From NCBI RefSeq assembly GCF_004027225.2, contig NW_022651112.1, positions 396,414 through 460,413 on the forward strand: DNA of 64,000 nt, given 5' to 3'. This document shows positions 52,501-60,940 of this stretch, in pieces (position 1 is the first letter of the stretch; each line of letters starts with the position of its first letter). The stretch is from Strigops habroptila. Its lineage: Eukaryota > Chordata > Aves > Psittaciformes > Psittacidae. A program made the position numbers and the translations under genes. Under the pieces are notes generated by a model, which was not told where the DNA came from, did no database searches, and saw only the letters and a list, made by a program, of their open reading frames with translations.

Positions 52501-55500
52501 TGCTCCCCACCTCAGGTCCCCGCCTCCGCCCCCCACGGCCCCCCCACGGCCACCATCAACCAGCAGGACCTGACAGACGCCCTGCGTGATGCCCCACGCC
52601 AGCCCCATGGCGCCCCACAGCCCCCCGGTATGGCTTTGGGGGGGTCCACAGGGGGCATTTACGGCTTCTTGGGGGGCAGATGTGGGTCCAGGGGGCAGCT
52701 GCTGGTGCCGCTATGGGGCTGACACCCACCCCCTGCACCCCATAGATGAGGCCTTGCCGCCCCCCCCCACCCCCCCCAGTCTCTGTGTACCTGTTCCCGG
52801 GCGAGGGGGGGCCCCGGCCCCATGGCTGCCCCATAGCGGCTGCCCCGGCCCCCCCCGCGCCCCCCCCGGCCCCGCTGGGGGGCAGCGGCAGCCCCGAGGC
52901 TGACGGCTTTTGCATCCTGGAGGCCCCCCCGAGCCCCGTGAGTGTGTGGGGGGCACCGGAGGGGGCAATGGGGGAGTGTTGGGGGTCTCGGGGGGGGTTA
53001 ATAGGGTGTTAGGGGGGTGGGGGGCACTCAGAATGAGGGGGGACCCTGAAATGGGGGGGTCGGTTTGGGGGGATCCCAGGAGGGTAATGAGGGGTTCTGG
53101 GTGGGTTCCTGGTTTTGAGGTCCCCTTGTGGGGAGCACCCCCAATATATTGGTCCTCTGGGGGGGTCCCCGAGTCCTTTGGGTGGGGGGCACCCTGAAGT
53201 AGGGATCCATTAGAGGGGTGCTGGTTTGCACCCCAACATGAGGGTCCTTGAGGTGGGGGTTCCGGGGTATTGGGGTCCCCCCCCTCGCCCCCTGCCCCTC
53301 CCCCTGCGTGTCCTGGGAGGGTCCATGGGGGGGTGCTGGGTGGGGGGGCACCCATGAGTGGGTTCCTGGGGGGGGGGTGGGTCTCTTGGCGGGAGGTTGG
53401 GGATGCCGGGGGGGGGGTCCCTGGGGAGGGTTGTGGGGCTCTAGGGTGCTGATGGGGGTCACCGGGGGGGGCCCGCAGGCGGCGGAGGGCGCCCCCTGCC
53501 TGCGCTGGTTGGCGCCGGGGCCGCTGCGGCTCGTCGAGGGGCACTTCGGGCCGGGGGGGGGCGGCGGGAGCCGGGACCGGCTGCGCCCCCCCCCCGGGGC
53601 TGCCCCCGCCGCGGGAGCGCCTCGTGCTGCGCGACACGAGCCTGCGCTGGCAGCTCTTCGGGGGGCGGGACTTCGGCGCAGGCCACGCCCCCGCCGCCGC
53701 GCGGTGAGACACGCCCCCGAGCGCGGGGTGGGCGGGGCTAGGGCGGAGGCCACGCCCCTTGCCCCCTCGCAGGGGAAACGGGTGTTGATTGGAGGGGCTT
53801 AACCGGGAGTGGGCGGGGCTACAGCGGAGACCACACCCCCGCAGAGGGAAACGGCTGTTGATTGGCGGGCTTAAACGGGAGCGGGCGGGGCTACGGCGCA
53901 GGACACGCCCCCTTCCCCTAGCGGATGACAGGGTGGGCGGGGCTCAGGTGCAGGCGTGCTCTCTGGTTGGAGGGGCGGGGCTAAAGCAAGCCACGCCCCC
54001 CCGGAACCATGGGGTGTGGGCAGGGTGAGGGTCTAAGCTGCATCCTTATTGGCGGTAGGGCTGGGTGGGCGGGGATAAAGCACAGGCCACGCCCCCTCCG
54101 TTAGTGGAAGGGGCTTGGAGGGGAACAGGTGGGGTGGGCGGGGCTTTCGCAGGCCACACCCTCTCCTGGCCATATCGGGCGTGGATTGACATGAGGGGCG
54201 TGGCCTCCCGTGACACCGCCCCTCCTGCAGGCCGCGCCGCGGAGGCCACGCCCCCTCTGGCCACACCCACTGGCGCAGCCGGGGGGGCCCCGGGCGCAGG
54301 CAGGACCTGCTGATGGAGCTGCACCTCGGCAAGGTGGGGCGGGGGGGCCGGGGGGGGTAACGGGGGTCTGGGGGGGCCTAAAGGGGTTTTCAGAGGGTCT
54401 TGGAGGGCGGTAACGGGGTCTTGGGGGGCGCGGAGGGGGGTTAATGGGGTCTGGGGGGAGTTCCTGGGGGGTCATTGGGGCTTCGGGGTGTCACGGGGGG
54501 GTTGGGAGGGGGCAAGGGGGGTGCTATGGGGCAATAGGGGTTCCCAGGGGGTGATGGGGGTCAGTGGGGTCATTGCCCCCCCCCCCCCCCCGCCGTGTCC
54601 CCCCTCCCAGGTCAGCGTCCAGCACGAGACCTACGATGAGGAGGCGGCCGAGGGGCAGCCGTGGGGCGGCCGAGGGGCAGGCGAGGGGCCGGGGCAGCGG
54701 CCGGGGGGCAGCCGGGGGGCAGCCGTGGGGCCGGGCGAGCGCCCCACTGCCCGCCTGGTGCTGCTGGTGCAGGAGCTGGAGCTGCGGGACCGCCTGGGGG
54801 GGGATGGGGCCCCCCCGTTCCTGAGCCGCCACCCCCGGGGGGGGCCCCCCCCGCAGCCCCCCACAGTGCGTGCGGAGACCCCCAAGTCTGACCCCCCCCA
54901 AGTCTGACCGCCCCCAAGTCTGACCCCCAAGTGTGACGCCCACGTGTAACCTAAATGTTGGCCCCCCAAATCTGACTCCCCCCAAATGTGACCCCCCCCA
55001 AGTGTGACTGCGAAATGTAACATCCCCCCCAATCTGGCCCCTAACTGTGACCCCCAAGTGTAACCTGTTGCCCCCCCCAAGTGTGACCCCCAAACCTGCC
55101 CCCCCCATTTCTCACCCCCGCTTACCTCCCCCCATCTCTGCCCCCCAAGTGCCACCCCGCTTAATGCTGCCCCCCCCCCTCCGTCCCCAGCTGTGGGTCA
55201 AGGCCCTGCGGGTGCTCCCCCACCCGCCCCCCCCCGGGGGGGTCCCCGAGTGCTGCCTGCGAGTGGCCCTGGCACCGCTGCGCCTGCACATAGACCAGGT
55301 GGGGGTCAGGGTGCTGCTGGGGGGGTCTGGGTGCTGGGGGGGTCAGGGTGCTGGGGGGGTCAGGGTGCTGGGGGCGTCAGGGTGCTGCTGGGGGGGTCAG
55401 TGTGCTGGGTGGGTCTGGGTGTGGGGTGGGTCTGGGTGCTGCTGGGGGGGTCAGGGTGCTGGGGGGGTCTGGGTGCTGCTGGGGGGGTCAGGGTGCTGGG

Positions 55501-58500
55501 GGGATCTGGGTGCTGCTGGGGGCGTCAGGGTGCAGGGGGGTCTGGGTGCTGGGGGGGTCAGGGTGCGGGGGGGGTCAGGGTGCTGGGGGGGTCTGGGTGC
55601 TGCTGGGGGGGTCAGGGTGCTGGGGGGGTCGGGGTGCTGCTGGGGGGGTCAGGGTGCTGGGGGGGTCTGGGTGCTGCTGGGGGGGTCTGGGTGCCGCTGG
55701 GGGGGTCAGGGTGCTGGGGGGGTGTGGGTGCTGCTGGGGGGGTCAGAGTGCTGGGGGGATCTGGGTGCTGCTGGGGGGGTCAGGGTGCTGGGGGGGTCAG
55801 GGTGCTGGGGGGGTCTGGGTGCTGCTGGGGGGGTCAGGGTGCTGGGGGGGTCGGGGTGCTGCTGGGGGGGTCAGGGTGCTGGGGGTGTCGGGGTGCCGCT
55901 GGGGGGTCAGGGTGCTGCTTGGGGGGGTCTGGGTGCGGGGGCAGCCGGGGGGGTCATGGGGCTCCACAAGGCCGCCCCTCAGCCCCCCTCCCCTCCCCCC
56001 CCAGGACGCCCTCCTCTTCCTCAGGGATTACATCAGCAGCTTCATCGCACACATGGACCCCCCCGCGCCCCCCCCGGACCCCCCCCACGGTACCGGCCCG
56101 GGGCGCTGGGGGGGGGCACCCCGGGGTGCTGATGGGGGGGCTTCTGTAGGTGCTGGGGGGGGCACCCCGGGGTGCTGATGGGGGGGCTCCTGTAGGTGCT
56201 GGGGGGGGCACCCCGGGGTGCTGGGCTCCGCTCACCCCTCCCGACCCCCCCCAGGTTCTGGGGCCCCCCCGGGGCTGGAGCCGCTGGAGGAGGAAGAGCC
56301 TGAAACAGAGAGTCCTGTTTACTTCCGGTGGGGAGACAGGGGGGACAGTGGGGTGTGGGGTGTGCGGTGTGGGGATATGGGACATGGGATATGGGATATG
56401 GGGGTATGGGATAGGGGATATGGGATATGGGGTATGGGATAGGGGATATGGGATATGGGATATGGGGTATGGGATAGGGGGTAGGGAATATAGAGTATGG
56501 GATATGGGGTATGGAGTGTGGGGTATGGGGTATGGGATGTGGGGTATGGGGTTTGGAGTGTGGGGTATGGGATATAGGGTATGGGATATGGGGTATGGGA
56601 TATGGGGATATGGGGTATGGGATATGGGATATGGGGTATGGGATATGGGGTATGGGATATGGGGATATGGGGTATGGGATATGGGATATGGGGTATGGGA
56701 TATGGGGTATGGGGTATGGGATATAGAGTATGGGATATGGGGTATGGGGTATGGGATATGGGGTATGGGATATGGGGTATGGGATATGGGGTGTGGGGTG
56801 TGGGATATGGGGTATGGGGTATGGGGTGTGGGATATAGGGTATGGGATATGGGATATAGGACATGCGATACGGGCTGTAGAACATGGGCTATGGGCTATG
56901 GGATATGGGCCATGGGATATGGGCCATGGGGGGCCATGGGGGGCCATGGGGTACAGAGGGGTACATGGGGACATGGGGCCAGTCTGGAGGCCCCCGTGTC
57001 GGGGTGTCCCCGGTGCCATGTCCCGGCTCACACGCAGCGAGTTCCGCTTCACTGCCGAGGTCCCGCTCTGGCTGGATTACCACGGGAAGCGCGTCACCAT
57101 GGAGCAGGTGAGGGGGGGCCATGGGGGGGCCATGGGGGGGCCTGGGGGGTGTCACCCCAACGTGTCACCATGGAGCAGGTGAGGGGGCCTGGGGGGGCCT
57201 GAGGGGTGTCACCCCAACGCGTCACCATGGAGCAGGTGAGGGGGCCTGGGGGGGCCATGGGAGGGCCTGGGGGGTGTCACCCCAACGTGTCACCATGGAG
57301 CAGGTGAGGGGGGCCTGGGGGGGCCATGGTGGGGTCTGGGGGGTGTCACCCCAACGTGTCACCATGGAGCAGGTGGGGGGGGGCCATGGGGGGGCCATGG
57401 GGGGTGTCACCCCAACGTGTCACCATGGAGCAGGTGAGGGGGGGCCATGGGGGGACCATGGGGGTTGTCACCCCAACGTGTCACCATGGAGCAGGTGAGG
57501 GGGGCCTGGGGGGGCCATGGGGGGTGGCACCCTAACGTGTCACCATGGAGCAGGTGAGGGGGCCCGGGGGGGCCGTGGGGTGACCCCGCCGGTGACACGC
57601 GTGTCCCCAGGGCGCGCTGGCCGGGATCCTCATCGGCCTGGCCCAGCTCAACTGCTGCCACCTGCGGCTGCGACGGCTCTGCCACCGCCACGGGTGCGGC
57701 AGGGGCAGGGGGGTGGGGAGGGGATGTGGGGTGTGAGACGGGGGGTGTGGGATAGGGGGTGTGGGGTGTGGGGTGTGGGGTATGGGGAATGGGGAATGGG
57801 GTGTGGGATATGGGATATGGGAATATGGGGATATAGGATATGGGATATGGGGTATGGGATATGGGACATGGGGATATGGGAGATGGGATATGGGATATGG
57901 TGTGTGGGATATGGGGATATGGGATATGGGGTACGGGGATATGGAGTATGGGATATGGGATATGGGGTATGGGGTATGGGATATGGGGATATGGGAGATG
58001 GGATATGGGATATGGGGATATGGGAGATGGGATATGGGATATGGTGTGTGGGATATGGGATATGGGATATGGTGTGTGGGATATGGGGATATGGGATATG
58101 GGGTACGGGGATATGGAGTATGGGATATGGGGTGTGGGGTATGGGGATATGGGGATATGGGAGATGGGATATGGGATATGGTGTGTGGGATATGGGATAT
58201 GGGATATGGGATATGGGGTATGGGATATGGGACATGGGGATATGGGAGAGGGGATATGGGATACGGTGTGTGGGATATGGGGATATGGGATATGGGGTAC
58301 GGGGATATGGAGTATGGGATATGGGATATGGGATATGGGGATATGGGATATGGGATATGGGATATGGGGACATGGGGATATGGGGATAGGGGAATATGGG
58401 ATATGGGGTATGGGATATGGGATATGGGATATGGGAATATGGGATATGGGGATATGGGATATGGGGTATGGGATATGGGATATGGGATATGGGATTGGGA

Positions 58501-60296
58501 TATGGGGTATGGGGTATGGGATATGGGATATGGGATATGGGGTATGGGGATATGGGATATGGGGTATGGGGTATGGGGTATGGGGATATGGGATATGGGG
58601 TATGGGATATGGGCTCTGGGCCGCGGGCGGCAGGGGGCAGGGGGCAGGGGCAGGGGGTCCCTCACGCCGCCGCTGTCCCCGCAGGCTGTTGGGCCTCAGC
58701 CGGGTCCTGTCCTTCGCGGTGTCCGAGTGGCTCCGGGACATCCGGTGTCACCAGCTGCCGGGGCTGCTGGGGGGGGTGGCCCCGGTGCACGCGGTGCTGC
58801 GCCTCTGTGAGTGCCCCCCCCAGCCCCACATCCCCGCCCCCCCCACCCCACATCCCCCCCCCCCCCATCCTGCCCCCCCCGCACCCCCGGGGGTGCCGGG
58901 GGTGACGTGTGCCCCCCCCCCCAGGGCGGGCGCTGCGGGACCTGCTGCTGCTGCCACTGCTGGGGACCCCCGCCGGGGGGGTGACGCGGGGGGTGACGCG
59001 GGGGGTCACAGCCCTGGGGGCTGCCTCTGCCTCCGCCGCCATCAGCCTCTGCTCCCGCCTGCTGCGGGCGCTGCAGGTGAGCCCCGGCACCCCCCAGGCA
59101 CCCCCAAACACCCCCAAACACCCCCAAACACCCCCAAACACCCCTAAAACACCCCTGGCACCCCCCAGACACCCCCAAACACCCCCAGAACACCCCCAAA
59201 CACCCCCAAAACACCCCCGGGACCTCCCAGACACCCCCAAAACACCCCTGGGACCCCCAAAACACCCCCCGGGGCCCCCAAAACACCCCCAAAACACCCC
59301 CGGGACCCCCCAGACACCCCCAAAACACCCCCGGGACCCCCAAAACACCCCCAAAACACCCCCGGGATGCTCAAAACACCCCCAAACACCCCCAAAACAC
59401 CCTCCGGGGCCCCCAAAACACCCCCCGGGACCCCCCAAACACCCCCAAAACACCCCCAGGACCCCCCAGATACCCCCCAAACACCCCCCGGGACCCCCTA
59501 AACACCCCCAAAACACCCCCCGGGCCCCCCCAAACACCCCCAAAACACCCCCGGGGCCCCCCAGACACCCCCCAAAACACCCCCGGGGCCCCCAAAACAC
59601 CCCCGGGATGCCCAAAACACCCCCAAACACCCCCCGAAACCCCCAAAATTTCCCCCCGGGACCCCCACACTGCCCCAGGACCCCCCCAAAACCTTCCCCG
59701 GAACCCCCAAAACCCCCCCGGGGATGCCCAACCCACCCCTGGGGACCCTCTGGGACCCCCCCGCCCTGGGGGTGCTGGGGGGGGGCTTTGGGGTCCCGGG
59801 TGCTCTGACCCCCCCCCCCCCAGGCGCTGGCTGAGGCCCTGTATGAGCTCGTGGCCCCCCCCGGCCCCCCCCGGGCCCTGGAGGCCCCCCCAGAGCCCTC
59901 AGGCGACCACCAGCAGGTACCGACCAGTATGAACTGGGGGGGCGGGGGGGGCTCCCAGTACATCCCAGTTGTGGGTCAGGGGGATCCCAGTATGTGCTGG
60001 GGGGGGGGTCCCAGTATGGCCCAGTTGGGGGTCCATTGACTCCCATTATGGTCGGGGGGGGGCTGGGGGCTCCCAGTGTGACCCTGGGGGAGGGGAAGGG
60101 GGGGGGGGTGGAAGGGTCTCCCAGTACATCCCAGTTTGGGGTCAGGGGGCTCCCAGTGTTATGTGGGGGGGGGGAGGGGGTTGGAGGGGGGTCAGACACT
60201 GACCTGACCCCCCCCAACCCCCTCCCCCCCCTCTTTGTCTTTCCCCTCCCCCCGCAGCCCCTCCCCTGCCGCCGCGCGCGGCCCCGCCCCCAATAA
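40516..60296 (+). CDS. ATG2A: ATG2A, bridge-like lipid transfer protein, 42 exons
   Basis: ATG2A moves lipids from the ER to the growing autophagosome with WIPI and ATG9 and also acts at lipid droplets. All exons could be placed with GT/AG sites, from ATG 40516 (exon 1 to 40674; LEQLSLDLRGG, the chorein start) and 40764-40914 (VTVPWAALGS) to 58685-58806 (QLPGLLGGVAPVHAV), 58925-59076, 59824-59916 and 60258-60296. Landmarks: PVLGYTAPTPLTRLHLHLRR (50202-50308), FICVLDVDFLELLLSSWKG (51504-51583), SVYLFPGE and the LIR FCIL (52746-52937), WQLFGGRDFG (53479-53703), the conserved WLDYHGKRVTMEQ (57038-57107) and LIGLAQLNC (57611-57693). Predicted length ~1,700 residues against 1,938 in human: the C-terminal ~115 are absent and linkers are shorter. 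One-base slips at polyC occur in exons 11 and 31. Stop TAA lies inside AATAAA. Confidence 0.93.
40920..41340 (+). repeat. ATG2A intron 2 array (CGGTCCTGTCCCCCCCC)
   Basis: About 22 units of CCGGTCCTGTCCCCCCC with TCGGTCC and GGTGCTCTCC variants start within 60 bases of the donor. Confidence 0.85.
42229..42490 (+). repeat. ATG2A intron 6 array seeded at the splice donor
   Basis: Eight 33-base units start GTGCGGGGGGGGTCCTGGGG and end TCAGTTATGG. The first coincides with the donor GTGGGTGCGGGG of exon 6. Confidence 0.85.
44297..44540 (+). repeat. ATG2A intron 12, G-run GGGGCGTGGCTTAAG repeats
   Basis: Degenerate GGGGCGGAGCTTGG, GGGGCGTGGCTTAAG and GGGCGGAGCTTAAA units. Intron 14 (45156-45370) has the same motif. 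Sense-strand G-runs match those of ARL2 intron 1 in its own sense. Confidence 0.6.
45156..45372 (+). repeat. ATG2A intron 14, GGGCGGGGCTTAAG repeats
   Basis: Short degenerate units such as GGGCGGGGCTTGGGAG, GGGGCGTGGCTTGCC and GGGGCTTAAG fill this short intron. Confidence 0.6.
49440..50110 (+). repeat. ATG2A intron 23 array (GGGTGATTTGGGGGTTCCCC)
   Basis: About seven ~95-base units contain GTCCCTGTTGTGGGTGATTT, TTTGGGGTCCCCATT and GAGGGG. A partial copy recurs in intron 24 (50,570-50,700). Confidence 0.85.
51571..51960 (+). repeat. ATG2A intron 27 array made of exon-end plus donor copies
   Basis: The exon end and splice site GGGCAGAGCCCGGTCAGTT (51573-51591) recurs four more times, within units that also contain GGGGGGCAGTTGTGGGGCAG and GGGCAGAGCTTGGCCAGTT. 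Confidence 0.88.
53704..54230 (+). repeat. ATG2A intron 31, ~60 base GGGCGGGGCTA...CACGCCCCC repeats
   Basis: About seven degenerate units of GTGGGCGGGGCTACGGC, then CAGGCCACGCCCCC and a GGTGTTGATTGG-like part. No exon is seen between the exon 31 donor and the exon 32 acceptor. Confidence 0.65.
54866..55150 (+). repeat. ATG2A intron 33 array (CCCCCCAAGTGTGAC)
   Basis: About 18 units of 15-16 bases: CCCCCCAAGTCTGAC, CCCCAAGTGTGAC and CCCCAAATGTGAC. Confidence 0.85.
55299..55945 (+). repeat. ATG2A intron 34 array seeded at the donor (GGGGGTCAGGGTGCTG)
   Basis: The intron starts GTGGGGGTCAGGGTGCTGCT and the units GGGGGGGTCAGGGTGCTG and GGGGGGGTCTGGGTGCTGCT repeat about 35 times. Confidence 0.9.
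56345..56945 (+). repeat. ATG2A intron 36 array (GGGATATGGGGTATG)
   Basis: Seven to eight-base units GGGATATG, GGGGTATG and GGGGTGTG repeat about 75 times. The same motif returns in intron 38 and, mixed with GGGGCAAT, in FIBP intron 3. Confidence 0.92.
57095..57600 (+). repeat. ATG2A intron 37 array: eight copies of exon end plus splice donor
   Basis: The exon 37 end GTCACCATGGAGCAG with donor GTGAGG (57093-57113) is followed by seven further copies of GTCACCATGGAGCAGGTG in units of 55-69 bases separated by GGGGGGCCATGGGGGGTGTC and CCCCAACGT. Each copy keeps the exon codons and, in all but one, a consensus GTGAGG donor. Confidence 0.93.
57715..58615 (+). repeat. ATG2A intron 38 array (GGGATATGGGGATATG)
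   Basis: About 110 units of GGGATATG, GGGGATATG and GGGGTATG with a ~150 base higher-order period marked by GGTGTGTGGG and GGTACGGGG. Confidence 0.92.
59090..59730 (+). repeat. ATG2A intron 40 array (CCCCCAAAACACCCCCGGGA)
   Basis: About 40 units of CACCCCCAAA and CACCCCCGGGACCCCC starting next to the donor at 59077. Confidence 0.88.
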
Positions 60297-60297
60297 A
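60292..60297 (+). terminator. ATG2A: ATG2A poly(A) signal AATAAA overlapping the stop codon
   Basis: The stop TAA (60294-60296) is the middle of AATAAA. If used, the transcript has a 3' UTR of only about 20 bases. The inferred last exon is 39 bases long. Confidence 0.6.
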
Positions 60298-60349
60298 GCG
60301 GCGCCGGGAGCGCGAGACTCGTTCTTTGATGGGGGGGGGAGGGGGGGAG

Positions 60350-60936
60350 GGCGGGGCGTGCGTGACGTCATCGCGGCGCCGCTGGTGTCGTCATCAGGAA
60401 GGGGGCGGAAGCGGGAGCGCGGCGGCGGGTTCAGCGTCGGTCGGTGCCGGGACCCCCGCGGGGGGGGGAGGGGCGGAATTGGGGGGGGCGCGATCGCTTC
60501 GGAGGGAGAGGGGGAGGGGGAGGGGTGAGCCCCTGTGACCCCGGGGGGGGGAACTCGGCCCCCCCCGGGTCTGTCTTTGAAGGGGGGGGAGGGGATTGGG
60601 GAGGGGGGAGCGGGGGGGAGGGGTGGGAGGGGGGAGGGGTGACCCGCTGTGACCCCGGGGGCGGGAATTCGGGCCCCCCCGGGTCTGTCTTTGAAGGGGG
60701 GGAAGGGGATGGGGGAGGGGGGGGAGGGGGAGGGGTGAGCTGGGGGGAGGGGCGGGGGGGGGAGGGGTGACTCGCTGTGACCCCGGGGGCAGGAATTCGG
60801 TCCCCCCCGGGTCTATCTTTGAAGGGGGGGGGGGGATGGAGGGGGGGGAGGGGGGAGGGGTGAGCTGGGGGGAGGGTCGGGGGGGGGAGGGGTGAGCTGG
60901 GGGGAGGGGGGGAGGGGTGACCCGCTGTGACCCCAG
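60350..60936 (+). repeat. FIBP: FIBP upstream region: promoter then ~120 base G-rich tandem units
   Basis: A CpG-rich part with TGACGTCA (60362-60369) and GGGCGGAAGC is probably the promoter. It is followed by three units of 110-150 bases, each with CGCTGTGACCCC, GGAATTCGG, a CCCCCGGGTCTGTCTTTGAA segment and a GGGGAGGGG tail. The last partial unit ends CGCTGTGACCCCAG just before the FIBP start codon. Confidence 0.75.
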
Positions 60937-60940
60937 CGCC

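Noticed and set aside
57095-57600. CRISPR-like array of repeats with spacers
   Set aside because: The repeats are copies of an ATG2A exon end and splice donor, the spacers are G-rich variants of each other, and the genome is a vertebrate.
40516-60296. VPS13 or ATG2B in place of ATG2A
   Set aside because: The N-terminal exon, the FCIL-containing exon and neighbours ARL2 and GPHA2 fit ATG2A; ATG2B has a different neighbourhood.
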